From the NCBI RefSeq assembly GCF_014055005.1, contig NZ_CP059570.1:868001-932000 (forward strand): a stretch of DNA of 64,000 nt, read 5' to 3'. Each line of letters opens with the position of its first letter. Position 1 is the stretch's first letter. This DNA comes from Neisseria dentiae (GTDB lineage: Bacteria; Pseudomonadota; Gammaproteobacteria; Burkholderiales; Neisseriaceae). The notes under the pieces were generated by a model. It was not told the DNA's origin. It made no database searches and worked only from the letters and a program-made list of their open reading frames with translations. This document shows, piece after piece, positions 8,362-17,078 of the stretch. The position numbers were made by a program, and so were the translations under genes.

Positions 8362-9672
8362 TCACTGCCCACTGCCTGCCTCGTCATCAAGCTGTTTGAG
8401 CCAGGCGAGTTTTTCGCCGATTTTGATTTCGAGGCCGCGCGGCACGGGTTGGTAGAAATCTGGCTCGGCCAGGCCGTCGGGCATATAGCTTTCGCCTGCG
8501 GCATAGGCGTGCGGCTCGTCGTGGGCGTAGCGGTATTCGCGGCCGTAGCCCAGCTCTTTCATCATTTTGGTGGGGGCGTTGCGCAGATGCACGGGTACTT
8601 CGTCGCTGGCGTTGTTTTTCACGAAATCGCGCATTTGGTTGTAGGCCGTGTAGCCGGCGTTGGATTTGGCGGCGGCGGCCAGATAGAGCACGGCCTGCGC
8701 CAGCGCGAGTTCGCCTTCGGGCGAACCCAAGCGCTCATAAGTGGCGGCGGCTTCGTTGGCAATCTGCATGGCGCGCGGGTCGGCCAGGCCGATATCTTCC
8801 CAAGCCATGCGCACGATGCGGCGGGCGAGGTAGCGCGGGTCGGTGCCGCCGTCGAGCATACGGCAAAACCAATACAGCGCGGCGTTGGGGTGGGAGCCGC
8901 GCACGGATTTGTGCAGGGCGGAAATCTGGTTGTAAAAGCTCTCGCCGCCTTTGTCGAAGCGGCGGATTTGCGCGCCCAGGCTTTCGGCGAGAAACTCGGG
9001 AGTGAGTTCGTTCAGGCGGCGGGTGGCGGCGGCGCGCAGCAGTTGTTCCAACAGATTCAGCAGCCGGCGCGCGTCGCCGTCGGCGGTGTTGCACAACAGT
9101 TCGCGGGCTTCATCGTTTATGGCAAAGCCTCGGTAATCGGGCAGGGCGAGCACTTTATCAATCAGTTGCTGCAAATCCTGCGCCGAGAGCGGCTGCAACA
9201 CATACACCTGCGCGCGGCTTAACAGGGCGGGGTTGACTTCGAACGAAGGGTTTTCGGTGGTGGCGCCGATAAAGGTAAGCAGGCCACTTTCCACATGGGG
9301 CAGAAACGCATCCTGCTGGGCTTTGTTGAAGCGGTGCACTTCGTCGACAAACAAAATCGTTGCGCGCCCCTGTTGCAGAGCGGTTTCGGCTTTCAGAATG
9401 GCTTCGCGGATGTCTTTCACGCCCGAAAACACGGCAGACACGGGCAGAAACTGGGCATTGAAACTCTGCGCCAGAATTCGCGCCAGCGTGGTTTTGCCCA
9501 CGCCCGGCGGCCCCCACAGCAGCATGGAATGCGGCTTGCCGCCTTCCACCGCCACCCGCAGCGGCTTGCCTTCGCCGATTAAGTGCTGCTGGCCGATAAC
9601 GTCGTCGAGCGAGTGCGGGCGCAGGCGTTCGGCGAGCGGGGCGTCGGGCTGGCGGGAGAACAGGTCTAGCAT
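8362..9672 (-). CDS. rarA: Replication-associated recombination protein A (RarA/MgsA)
   Basis: A 436-residue AAA+ ATPase that acts at stalled replication forks, related to clamp-loader subunits. Walker A is WGPPGVGKT (about 53-61) and Walker B is ILFVDEVHRF (about 106-114). Sensor region IGATTENPSFEVNPALLSR and the C-terminal RarA domain (PKSNAGYTAYNQ-like: AAKSNAGYTAYNQ; later VPVHLRNAPTKMMKELGYG) are all present. I chose ATG 9672 (MLDLFSRQPD), which matches the family start; the frame is open further upstream but without homology. A candidate -10 hexamer TACAAT lies at about 9731 on the other strand. Confidence 0.93.
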   Translation of the reverse strand: MLDLFSRQPDAPLAERLRPHSLDDVIGQQHLIGEGKPLRVAVEGGKPHSMLLWGPPGVGKTTLARILAQSFNAQFLPVSAVFSGVKDIREAILKAETALQQGRATILFVDEVHRFNKAQQDAFLPHVESGLLTFIGATTENPSFEVNPALLSRAQVYVLQPLSAQDLQQLIDKVLALPDYRGFAINDEARELLCNTADGDARRLLNLLEQLLRAAATRRLNELTPEFLAESLGAQIRRFDKGGESFYNQISALHKSVRGSHPNAALYWFCRMLDGGTDPRYLARRIVRMAWEDIGLADPRAMQIANEAAATYERLGSPEGELALAQAVLYLAAAAKSNAGYTAYNQMRDFVKNNASDEVPVHLRNAPTKMMKELGYGREYRYAHDEPHAYAAGESYMPDGLAEPDFYQPVPRGLEIKIGEKLAWLKQLDDEAGSGQ

Positions 9673-9891
9673 GGCGGTTTCCGTTGCGAAGTTTCCCCGC
9701 ATTATAACGTGTAAGCAGCAGCCCGATGCGGTACAATAACACCTGTTTTGTTTCAGACGGCCTTCGGATGATGAAAACCGAACGCAGAAGATATTCCCCC
9801 CAATGTTTTGCAATGGGCAGTTTCGCCCCGGAGTGTGGGAAAATCAACGGCCGGATAAGAATTTTTACCACTTGTTTGAAAAAGGGAAATC

Positions 9892-10245
9892 ATGAAAAAA
9901 ATCATTGCACTGCCGTTTGCCTTACTGCTCGCCGCCTGCACCGCCGGCGGCAATATGAACAGCGGTTTGGGCGTAGGCAACTCTTTGATAACGGCGGCGG
10001 TGGACAGCCAATGCCGCGCCGAACTGAACAAACGCAACGAATGGCGCATGATCGCGCTGGCGATGACGGCCGAAAAGCAGCAGGAATGGGAAGACAAAAT
10101 CTGCGGCTGCGCCAGCGAAGAAGCCCCCAACCAGATGACCGCCAACGAAATGGTGCAGATCGTCAACCCCGCCACCCGCACGCAGGCCGTGGCCTCGGTA
10201 ACCGCCAAAACCGTAACCGCCTGCATGAAACGTTTATACCGTTAA
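9892..10245 (+). CDS. Small lipoprotein with C/CxC/C pattern (unknown function)
   Basis: A 117-residue protein with a lipoprotein signal (LLLAACTAGG, Cys17). The mature part has four more cysteines in the order C-x(29)-CxC-x(37)-C, with a Trp 10 residues after the first. AAAGGGAAATC precedes the ATG. The same layout appears in the membrane protein at 35979-36413, so the two look like members of one family, possibly with disulfides in the periplasm. I recognise no function. Confidence 0.75.
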   Translation: MKKIIALPFALLLAACTAGGNMNSGLGVGNSLITAAVDSQCRAELNKRNEWRMIALAMTAEKQQEWEDKICGCASEEAPNQMTANEMVQIVNPATRTQAVASVTAKTVTACMKRLYR

Positions 10246-10247
10246 CC

Positions 10248-10288
10248 TTTTCAGACGGCCTGTTTATATGCAGCAGGCCGTCTGAAAA
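10248..10288. terminator. DUS-pair hairpin
   Basis: TTTTCAGACGGCCTG and CAGGCCGTCTGAAAA flank a 10-base loop, directly after the lipoprotein stop codon and before thrC. It ends in A-rich sequence on the plus strand, so termination on this strand is plausible but weaker than in the opposite layout. Confidence 0.6.
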
Positions 10289-10335
10289 CATTTGATGCCG
10301 TTTGGCGTTTACCCGATTATTTAAGAAACCGAACC

Positions 10336-11754
10336 ATGAAATATATCAGCACCCGCGGAGCCACCGCACCCAAACCGTTCAGCGAAGTATTATTGATGGG
10401 GCTTGCGCCCGACGGCGGCCTGATGCTGCCCGAACACTACCCGCAAATCGACGGGGCGACCCTGCAAAAATGGCGCGGCCTGAGCTATCCCGAACTGGCG
10501 TTTGAAATCATGAGCCTGTTTGTTACCGATATTCCCGCCGCCGACTTGCGCGATATCGTCAACCGCACCTACACCGCCGAAACTTTCGGCAGCGCCGAAA
10601 TCACGCCCGTGCGCACACTTTCGGACGGCATCAAAATCCAAGCGCTTTCCAACGGCCCCACGCTGGCGTTTAAAGACATGGCCATGCAGTTTTTGGGCAA
10701 CGCGTTTGAATACGTGCTGGCCAAAGAAGGCAAACAGCTCAACATTCTCGGCGCCACCAGCGGCGACACCGGCTCCGCCGCCGAATACGCCCTGCGCGGC
10801 AAAAAAGGCGTTAATGTGTTCATGCTCTCGCCAAACGGCAAAATGAGCAGCTTCCAGCGCGCGCAGATGTTCAGCCTGCAAGACGGAAACATCCACAACA
10901 TCGCCGTTGACGGCATGTTCGACGACTGCCAAGACATCGTAAAAGCCGTGCAAAACGATGCCGGCTTCAAAGCGCAATACCACATCGGCACCGTCAACTC
11001 CATCAACTGGGGGCGCATCGTGGCGCAAGTGGTGTATTACTTCGCCGGCTATTTCAAAGCCACCGAAAACAACGCGCAAAAAGTGAGCTTCTGCGTGCCC
11101 AGCGGTAACTTCGGCAACATCTGCGCCGGCCACATCGCCCGCCAAATGGGCCTGCCCATCCGCCGCCTGATTGTCGCCACCAACGAAAACGACGTGCTCG
11201 ACGAATTTTTCAAAACCGGCGCCTACCGCCCGCGCACCGCCGAACACACCCACGTTACCTCCAGCCCCTCGATGGACATTTCCAAAGCCTCCAACTTCGA
11301 GCGTTTCGTGTTCGACCTGATGGGCAGAAACGCAGCGGAAATCCAAACATTATGGGCAGAAGTCGGCAGCGGCAAAGGTTTCGACTTGGCGGCGAAACTG
11401 CAAGAAGCGCACGAAAAATACGGCTTTGTCTCCGGTAAAAGCAGCCACCGCGACCGCTTGGAGACCATCGCCGAAGTTTACCGCACCGACGGCGAATTAA
11501 TCGACCCGCACACCGCCGACGGCGTGAAAGTGGCGCGCGAAGTACGCGAAGCGGGCGAAACCATCGTCTGCCTCGAAACCGCCCTGGCTGCCAAATTTGA
11601 AGACACCATACACGAAGCCGTAGGCCGCGTAGCCGTGCCGCGCCCAGCCGCGCTTGCAGGCTTGGAGCAGCTGCCCCAGCGCGTAACCGTGGTGCCCAAT
11701 GATGCGCAGGCGGTGAAAAACATTATCCGCACAACCTTGGATCAGGCCGTCTGA
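10336..11754 (+). CDS. thrC: Threonine synthase
   Basis: A 472-residue PLP enzyme converting O-phosphohomoserine to threonine. The N-terminal MKYISTRG start, the PLP-lysine segment LAFKDMAMQF (Lys113) and the phosphate-binding ATSGDTGSAA are clear, as are NSINWGRI and CVPSGNFGN. It is the long (group II) type common in proteobacteria. Homoserine dehydrogenase, two steps earlier, is at 34679 in this window. The gene's TGA stop lies inside a DUS (CAGGCCGTCTGA). Confidence 0.96.
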   Translation: MKYISTRGATAPKPFSEVLLMGLAPDGGLMLPEHYPQIDGATLQKWRGLSYPELAFEIMSLFVTDIPAADLRDIVNRTYTAETFGSAEITPVRTLSDGIKIQALSNGPTLAFKDMAMQFLGNAFEYVLAKEGKQLNILGATSGDTGSAAEYALRGKKGVNVFMLSPNGKMSSFQRAQMFSLQDGNIHNIAVDGMFDDCQDIVKAVQNDAGFKAQYHIGTVNSINWGRIVAQVVYYFAGYFKATENNAQKVSFCVPSGNFGNICAGHIARQMGLPIRRLIVATNENDVLDEFFKTGAYRPRTAEHTHVTSSPSMDISKASNFERFVFDLMGRNAAEIQTLWAEVGSGKGFDLAAKLQEAHEKYGFVSGKSSHRDRLETIAEVYRTDGELIDPHTADGVKVAREVREAGETIVCLETALAAKFEDTIHEAVGRVAVPRPAALAGLEQLPQRVTVVPNDAQAVKNIIRTTLDQAV

Positions 11755-11825
11755 AAAACGCCCTGCCGGGCAAACATTGTGATGAGAAATGTTTTTGTTT
11801 AGAATGCCGTATTTTTAATCAAACA

Positions 11826-11985
11826 GAGACCTTTGCAAAACCCCCAGATATGGATGCAGTTCAAGGCGTAGCAGCGCAGCGAGCGCAGACATAACATAGA
11901 GTTAGGCAAGCGAGCGAGCAGTACCCTAAAGGGCATAAACACACAACGAAGAAGTGCGCCGCAGATGGGGGGTTGCATAGGTCTC
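11826..11985. mobile_element. MITE-like element with GAGACCTTTGCAAAA ends, copy A
   Basis: The left end is GAGACCTTTGCAAAACCCCC and the right end is the diverged complement GGGGGGTTGCATAGGTCTC. A 5-base direct repeat AAACA flanks it (11821-11825 and 11986-11990), as expected of a transposition target duplication. The interior (GCAGCGCAGCGAGCGCAGAC and neighbours) is shared with copies at 13881, 15227 and 46861. No coding capacity is seen. It fills most of the 310-base gap after thrC. Confidence 0.8.
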
Positions 11986-12064
11986 AAACAATGATTTTTC
12001 AGACGGCCTTGAGGCCGTCTGAAACCGTATTTCATTTTTATCGTTCTCAAAAGAAAGTATCCGA

Positions 12065-12841
12065 ATGGCAGCGTTCAACACCCAAACCGTTCTTTCCGTA
12101 CACCATTGGACGGATTCCTACTTTACCTTCACTTGCACCCGCGACGATTCGCTGCGTTTTGAAAACGGCCAGTTCGTGATGGTGGGCCTGATGGTGGACG
12201 GCAAACCGCTGATGCGCGCATACAGCGTGGCCAGCGCCAACTGGGAAGAACACCTCGAATTCTTCAGCATCAAAGTGCCCGACGGCCCCTTGACCAGCCG
12301 CCTGCAACACCTGAAAGTGGGCGACGAAGTGTTGGTGAGCAAAAAGCCCACCGGCACCCTGATCTGCGGCGACCTGAACCCCGGCAAAAACCTCTACCTG
12401 CTCTCTACCGGCACCGGCATCGCCCCGTTTTTGAGCATCACCAAAGACCCGGAAGTTTACGACCAGTTTGAAAAAGTGATTCTGGTGCACGGCGTGCGCT
12501 ACAAAAAAGATTTGGCTTATTACGACCGCTTCACCAAAGAGCTGCCCGAACACGAATACCTGGGCGAGCTGGTCAAAGAAAAACTGATTTACTACCCCGT
12601 GGTATCGCGCGAAGAATACCCGCACCGCGGCCACATCACCGACTTAATGAAAAGCGGCAAAATGTTCGCAGACATCGGCCTGCCGATGATGAACCCCGAA
12701 CACGACCGCGCCATGCTGTGCGGCAGCCCCGCCATGCTGAAAGACATCAGCGCAGTGCTGGACGAATTCGGCATGAAAGTTTCGCCGAAAATGGGCCAAC
12801 GCGGCGATTATCTGATCGAACGCGCATTTGTGGACCAATAA
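12065..12841 (+). CDS. fpr: Ferredoxin/flavodoxin-NADP(+) reductase
   Basis: A 258-residue FAD enzyme that exchanges electrons between NADPH and ferredoxin or flavodoxin. The FAD motif RAYSVAS is near residue 52, LTSRLQHLKVGDEV follows, the NADP-site GTGIAPFLSI is near 118-127 and the end is the family-typical RAFVD. Length matches bacterial subclass I/II Fpr. A DUS pair lies at 11999-12022 just before the gene. Confidence 0.93.
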   Translation: MAAFNTQTVLSVHHWTDSYFTFTCTRDDSLRFENGQFVMVGLMVDGKPLMRAYSVASANWEEHLEFFSIKVPDGPLTSRLQHLKVGDEVLVSKKPTGTLICGDLNPGKNLYLLSTGTGIAPFLSITKDPEVYDQFEKVILVHGVRYKKDLAYYDRFTKELPEHEYLGELVKEKLIYYPVVSREEYPHRGHITDLMKSGKMFADIGLPMMNPEHDRAMLCGSPAMLKDISAVLDEFGMKVSPKMGQRGDYLIERAFVDQ

Positions 12842-12845
12842 TCCG

Positions 12846-13719
12846 TGTAGGAAATGATCGGGTTGTTTACACAACAGGTTGGGAATGAAGCCTGTAAAAC
12901 CTCAAAAAGGGGGGTCGCCTTTCAGGCTCTTGTGGGGCTTGACGGTGTTATAAAAGTTAACAAAACGACATAACTCTTTTTGCCGGAGCGCCGAATCCTT
13001 AAACGGATGCTTGTCATGCCACATTTCCATTAAGGTACGGATAACCCGCTCGGCTTTACCATTGGTTTGCGGCCGGGCAACACGGGTGAATTTTTGGCTT
13101 ATGTTGTTTTGCACACAGGCAATGCCAAACGGGTGCTCCGCATTGCCACGATTTCCACACCGTTGTCGGAATAGGCGCATTCGATGGTATAGGGACAACA
13201 ATCTATCACATCGCGCAAAAGAAATTTGGCTGCGCTGGCTGCTGTACGGTCCGGCAATATTGCAGCATACAGCTCGCGGGAAAAATCATCAATGGCAACA
13301 AACAGATAATCCCGAGGGTCGGTTGCTTTTTGGTTTTGTAGCAAAGGCAGCCGTTTGGTATCGAAATGAACCATTTCGCCGGGATAGGATTGGTTGTAAC
13401 GCTTTGCCTGTTTTTTGAGTTTCTCTTCGATTTCCCGCTCAACTTTAGCCAGGCGTTTCATGCCGTATTTGGCTTGTTTAAAGCGGTTGTTGGTGCTTTT
13501 TTGCGGGGTGAGCAGCCGCAACCGGGCTGCTTTGAGTATGCGGTAAATCGTTACTCTGCTGACACGGTATTGTTGTGCCAACGAAGTTACACTGATTTTG
13601 TCTTGTGTATAAGCGCGCCAAATGGCCTGGCGGTTATGCGGGGTTAGCCGGGTATTTTTATGGATGTTCATGCAGTATTGTCTTTACAAATACTGTAAAC
13701 AACGCTAGCTTTTCCTACA
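12846..13719 (-). mobile_element. IS481-family insertion sequence (decayed)
   Basis: The termini are TGTAGGAAATGATCGGGTTG at the left and, read from the right, TGTAGGAAAAGCTAGCGTTG. GTTGTTTACAC lies inside both ends. The length is 874 bases. The single transposase gene inside is broken by a frameshift. Further ends of the same element are found alone at 33365 and around 23723-24017. Confidence 0.75.
12902..13671 (-). pseudogene. IS481-family transposase, frameshifted
   Basis: The first segment (13671 downward, MNIHKNTRLT) holds an HTH (ISVTSLAQQYRVSRVTIYRI) and the first part of a DDE integrase core (MVHFDTKRLP; YLFVAIDDFSRELYAAI; YSDNG). It runs out of frame after DNGVE. The remainder (down to 12902) continues as RGNAEHPFG and RVARPQTNGKAERVIRTLME in another frame. 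Comparison with the paralogous fragment near 23930 (DNGAEYKG) shows a single missing base near 13152, in a GAA-TAT-CGT context. The transposase is therefore probably inactive. Confidence 0.85.
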
Positions 13720-13743
13720 TGTTATCTCTGTTGAAACAAAAAG

Positions 13744-13767
13744 ATGCCCGGGTCAAGCCCGGGCATG
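13744..13767. repeat. Short palindrome ATGCCCGGG...CCCGGGCAT
   Basis: ATGCCCGGGTCAAGCCCGGGCAT is a near-perfect palindrome of the same dispersed family as 37-111, just beyond the right end of the IS481 element. Confidence 0.6.
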
Positions 13768-13810
13768 ACGCAGAGATTTGAAGATGTTGAAAGGAATTTT
13801 GCAAAGCTTA

Positions 13811-13843
13811 CAGGCCGTCTGAAAAAGTTTTTCAGACGGCCTG
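13811..13843. terminator. DUS-pair terminator
   Basis: CAGGCCGTCTGAAAAA and TTTTTCAGACGGCCTG form a tight hairpin with T-run character on both strands. It lies between the IS481 remnant and leuB (minus), about 180 bases past the leuB stop. Confidence 0.7.
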
Positions 13844-13880
13844 TTATTTTGTATTGTATCTAAACAATAATTGATTTACC

Positions 13881-14008
13881 GAGATCTTTGCAAAACCCCA
13901 TCTGCGGCGCATTTCTGCGTTGTGTGCTGCTCGCTCGCTTGCCTATCGTGTGATATGTCTGCACTCGCTGCGCTGCTACGCCCACATCCGGGGGGGGCAG
14001 AGGTATCT
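13881..14008. mobile_element. MITE-like element with GAGACCTTTGCAAAA ends, copy B (reversed)
   Basis: It starts GAGATCTTTGCAAAACCCC and contains the reverse complement of the interior of copies A, C and D (CTGCTCGCTCGCTTGCC and GCGCTGCTACGCC). The right end is degraded (GGGGGGGCAGAGGTATCT). It ends only about 12 bases from the leuB stop codon. Confidence 0.6.
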
Positions 14009-14020
14009 TGCCGTATCAAC

Positions 14021-15091
14021 TTACAACGCCGCCAGCACGGCATCGCCCATTTCGGAGCAGGAAACCAAACGCGTGCCTTCTTCGTAGATGTCGCCGGTGC
14101 GGCAGCCTTGTTCCAACACTTTCTGCACGGCCTGTTCGATTTGCTGCGCGCGTGCTTCGTCGTTCAGGCTGTAGCGCACCAGCATGGCGAGCGACAGAAT
14201 CGTGGCCAGCGGGTTGGCTTTGTTTTGGCCGGCGATGTCGGGCGCGGAGCCGTGCGAAGGTTCGTATAAACCTTTGCCGGTTTCGTTGAGGGAGGCCGAG
14301 GGCAGCATACCGATGGAGCCGGTGAGCATCGAGGCTTGGTCGGAAAGAATGTCGCCGAAAATATTGCCGGTGGCGATCACGTCGAACTGTTTGGGCGCGC
14401 GCACGAGCTGCATGGCGGCGTTATCGACATACATATGGCTTAATTCCACGTCGGGGTAGTCTTTGGCGGTTTGGTTGAAAATCTCTTTCCACAGCTCGGT
14501 GGTTTCCAAAACGTTGGCTTTATCCACCGAACACAGTTTCTTGCCACGTTTCTGTGCGGCTTCAAAGGCGACTTTGGCGATGCGGCGGATTTCGCCCTCG
14601 CTGTATTTCATGGTGTTGAAACCTTCGCGCTCGCCGTTTTCCAGCGTGCGGATGCCGCGCGGTTCGCCGAAATAAATGTCGCCGGTGAGTTCGCGCACAA
14701 TCAGAATATCCAAACCGGCCACCACTTCGGGTTTCAGGGTGGAGGCGTTGGCCAGTTCTTTATAAAGAATGGCGGGGCGCAGGTTGGCAAACAGGTTCAG
14801 GTCTTTGCGGATGGCCAACAGGCCGCGCTCGGGGCGCAGCGGCCGGTCGAGGTTGTCGTATTGCGGGCCGCCCACCGCGCCCAGCAGCACCGCATCGGCG
14901 GCGCGGCACAGGTTTTGGGTGAATTCGGGGTAGGGGTGGCCGTATTCGTCGTAGCCTGCGCCGCCGATGGGGGCGTATTGGTATTGCACGTCGAGGCCGT
15001 CTGAAATCAGTTTGTCTAGCACGCGCACGGCTTGGGCGGTGATTTCGGAGCCGATGCCGTCGCCGGGCAGAATGACGATTTGTTTGCTCAT
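14021..15091 (-). CDS. leuB: 3-isopropylmalate dehydrogenase
   Basis: A 356-residue NAD-dependent decarboxylating dehydrogenase of leucine biosynthesis. PGDGIGSEI is at the N-terminus, LLGAVGGPQYD and the RELTGDIYFGEPRG loop follow, then VDKANVLETT, the metal-site segment FGDILSDQASMLTGSIGMLP and HGSAPDIAGQ. ATG 15091 has AAAGGAAACC upstream and gives the family start MSKQIVILPG. A DUS inside the gene encodes ISDGLD. A MITE-like element abuts its 3' end. Confidence 0.96.
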   Translation of the reverse strand: MSKQIVILPGDGIGSEITAQAVRVLDKLISDGLDVQYQYAPIGGAGYDEYGHPYPEFTQNLCRAADAVLLGAVGGPQYDNLDRPLRPERGLLAIRKDLNLFANLRPAILYKELANASTLKPEVVAGLDILIVRELTGDIYFGEPRGIRTLENGEREGFNTMKYSEGEIRRIAKVAFEAAQKRGKKLCSVDKANVLETTELWKEIFNQTAKDYPDVELSHMYVDNAAMQLVRAPKQFDVIATGNIFGDILSDQASMLTGSIGMLPSASLNETGKGLYEPSHGSAPDIAGQNKANPLATILSLAMLVRYSLNDEARAQQIEQAVQKVLEQGCRTGDIYEEGTRLVSCSEMGDAVLAAL

Positions 15092-15226
15092 TTCGGGTTT
15101 CCTTTGTCGATCGGTTAGCTGAACGGGCCTGATTGTACCGTTTTTCATTGGAAAGATGTTGCCGTTCGCAAGGTTTTCAGACGGCCTTTGTGCCGATAAA
15201 CCCTCATGCCGTCTGAAAAACATTAT

Positions 15227-15369
15227 GAGGCCTTTGCAAAACCGTCAGATGTGGATGCAGTTCAAGGCGTAGCAGCGCAGCGAGCGCAGACATAACATGA
15301 AGTTAGGCAAGCGAGCGAGCAGCGCACAACGCAGAAATGCGCCGCAGATGGCGGTTTTGCAAAGGTCTC
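15227..15369. mobile_element. MITE-like element with GAGACCTTTGCAAAA ends, copy C
   Basis: The left end is GAGGCCTTTGCAAAACCGTC and the right end is GCGGTTTTGCAAAGGTCTC. ATTAT is duplicated on both sides (15222-15226 and 15370-15374). The interior matches copies A and D. The right target duplicate forms part of a TATAAT box in front of the next gene. Confidence 0.8.
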
Positions 15370-15370
15370 A

Positions 15371-15376
15371 TTATAA
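15371..15376 (+). promoter_or_regulatory. Candidate -10 box made at a MITE insertion junction
   Basis: TTATAATG directly follows the right end of the MITE-like element. It lies 9 bases before ATG 15385, so a transcript from it would start at or next to the start codon. A -35 would have to lie inside the element. No good ribosome-binding site is seen for the ATG. Confidence 0.35.
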
Positions 15377-15384
15377 TGCCGCTT

Positions 15385-16164
15385 ATGAAACAGATTACCT
15401 CCGCCCGCAACGAACAGCTCAAACACGCGGCAAAACTGCTTGCGCACGGCAAAACCCGCCGCGAACACGGCCAAACCGTGATCGAAGGCGTGCATCTTTT
15501 ACAGGTTTATTTGCAGGCGGGCGGGGAGCCGCTTCAGGTTTATGTGCCTGAAAACAAACGGCATCTGAGCGAAGTGGCGGCGTTGCTGGCGCAGCTGCCC
15601 GAAAACCGGATTACGCTGGCATCGGCGGGCGTGCTCTCGAAAATCAGCGGGCTTGCCGAAGCCGAAGAAGTGCTGGCGTTAATCGAAATTCCCGCATCCG
15701 GCGCATTGCCGCAGCAGGGCGACTGCGTGGTGCTCGACCGCGTGCAAGACCCGGGCAACGTCGGCACCATCATGCGCAGCGCGGCGGCGGCCGGCGTGAA
15801 GCAGCTGGTTTTGGGCAAAGACTGCGCCGATGTGTGGTCGCCGAAAGTTTTGCGCGCCGGCATGGGGGCGCACTTTCTGCTGAATGTGTTTGACCGCGCC
15901 GATTTGGCGCAATGGTGCGCGGGCTACGCCGGCAACGTTTGGGCAACCGCTTTATCCGAAACAAACGAGCGCAACCTTTACGGCATGGATTTAACCCTCC
16001 CCGCCGCCTGGGTGTTCGGCAACGAAGGCAGCGGCGTGAACGCGGAATTGCTGGCGCGCGTAACCGGCTGTGTGAAAATACCCATGGCGGGGCAAACCGA
16101 ATCGCTCAACGTGGCGATGGCGGCAACAGTGTGTTTGTTTGAGCAGATGCGCCAACGGCTTTAG
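15385..16164 (+). CDS. TrmH/SpoU-family RNA 2'-O-methyltransferase
   Basis: A 259-residue SPOUT methyltransferase acting on rRNA or tRNA. An N-terminal substrate-binding part (VIEGVHLLQVYL) precedes the knot domain, with motif 1 DRVQDPGNVGTIMRSAAAAG, motif 2 VFGNEGSGV and motif 3 IPMAGQTESLNVAMAATV. ATG 15376 and ATG 15385 are both possible; 15385 gives MKQITSARNEQ, the usual family beginning. The target nucleotide is not predictable. Confidence 0.88.
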   Translation: MKQITSARNEQLKHAAKLLAHGKTRREHGQTVIEGVHLLQVYLQAGGEPLQVYVPENKRHLSEVAALLAQLPENRITLASAGVLSKISGLAEAEEVLALIEIPASGALPQQGDCVVLDRVQDPGNVGTIMRSAAAAGVKQLVLGKDCADVWSPKVLRAGMGAHFLLNVFDRADLAQWCAGYAGNVWATALSETNERNLYGMDLTLPAAWVFGNEGSGVNAELLARVTGCVKIPMAGQTESLNVAMAATVCLFEQMRQRL

Positions 16165-16240
16165 TTATATTTTTCAGACGGCCTGCCCGCCGAAGAAAGG
16201 CCGTCTGAACAACCGGACCACCCACAAGGAATACTTGATA

Positions 16241-16894
16241 ATGTTTGACGAATCTTCACAACAACGGCTCGCACAGCTGCTCGACCCCAAAGCGGAAACC
16301 GGCGCCACCATGCGCTGCGACGAAGTGCAGGCGTATATGTTGGCGCTGTTAACCGGCCCCGACGAGCTGAACACCGGCGAATGGCTGCCCGAAGTGATGG
16401 GCGGCGAACACCTTTTCACCCCGGCCGAAGAGCAGGAAATCGAATCGCTGGTGCTGGAGATGGTGCTCGATATGCGCATGAAGCTCGACGGCAGAATGCT
16501 GCCCGACTTATGGCTGTATGACGACGAAGCGGGCAACCCCGATTTCCACACCTGGTGCAACGCTTATCTGTATGCGCTCGACGTGGTGCCCACCGACTGG
16601 TTCGAGGCCGCCAACGACGAAGAATTCGAAGATTTGTTCTACCCCATCATGGCCTTGGGCGGCATCTACGACGAAGACGAAAACGGCGAAATGGTGCTGC
16701 ACTTAACCAACCGCGAGTTAACCCAGCTCGAATCGGAGCTGCCCCATGTGCTGCTGGATATTTACTACTACTGGCAGAGCGTGAAAAACAAACCGCAAAC
16801 CGTGCGCCGCGAAGGTGCCAAAATAGGCCGCAACGACCCCTGCCCGTGCGGCAGCGGCAAAAAATACAAAACCTGCTGCGGCAAAGAGCAGTAA
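16241..16894 (+). CDS. UPF0149/YecA-family protein with SEC-C motif
   Basis: A 217-residue acidic protein. The N-terminal two thirds are the UPF0149 (YgfB/YecA) helical domain; the last 22 residues are a SEC-C zinc motif, GRNDPCPCGSGKKYKTCCG, as at the end of SecA. AAGGA is 11 bases upstream of ATG 16241 (MFDESSQQRL). SEC-C proteins often bind ribosomes or SecB-like partners, but no specific role is known to me here. Confidence 0.85.
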   Translation: MFDESSQQRLAQLLDPKAETGATMRCDEVQAYMLALLTGPDELNTGEWLPEVMGGEHLFTPAEEQEIESLVLEMVLDMRMKLDGRMLPDLWLYDDEAGNPDFHTWCNAYLYALDVVPTDWFEAANDEEFEDLFYPIMALGGIYDEDENGEMVLHLTNRELTQLESELPHVLLDIYYYWQSVKNKPQTVRREGAKIGRNDPCPCGSGKKYKTCCGKEQ

Positions 16895-16904
16895 ACATCA
16901 GGCC

Positions 16905-17022
16905 GAGACTTTTGCAAAAATCCGTTTTAATGCTGAATTTATTTATATTTCGTCATACTCGGGTCAAGCCCGAGTATGACGTAAGTGTTTTAAGGTGTCG
17001 GAAAGAATTTTACAAAGGCCTC
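16905..17022. mobile_element. GAGACCTTTGCAAAA-type element inserted in a DUS
   Basis: The left end is GAGACTTTTGCAAAAA and the right end is TTTTACAAAGGCCTC. The flanks are an exact AGGCC duplicate (16900-16904 and 17023-17027), the right one being the start of an intact DUS. The interior carries the hairpin CGTCATACTCGGG...CCCGAGTATGACG. Confidence 0.75.
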
Positions 17023-17050
17023 AGGCCGTCTGAAAACATTTCAGACGGCC
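17023..17050. terminator. DUS-pair hairpin
   Basis: AGGCCGTCTGAAA and TTTCAGACGGCC form a hairpin between the SEC-C gene and pgeF. It is 28 bases before the pgeF start codon. Confidence 0.55.
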
Positions 17051-17078
17051 CAACCCACCACCAAGCGGACTTTCATTA

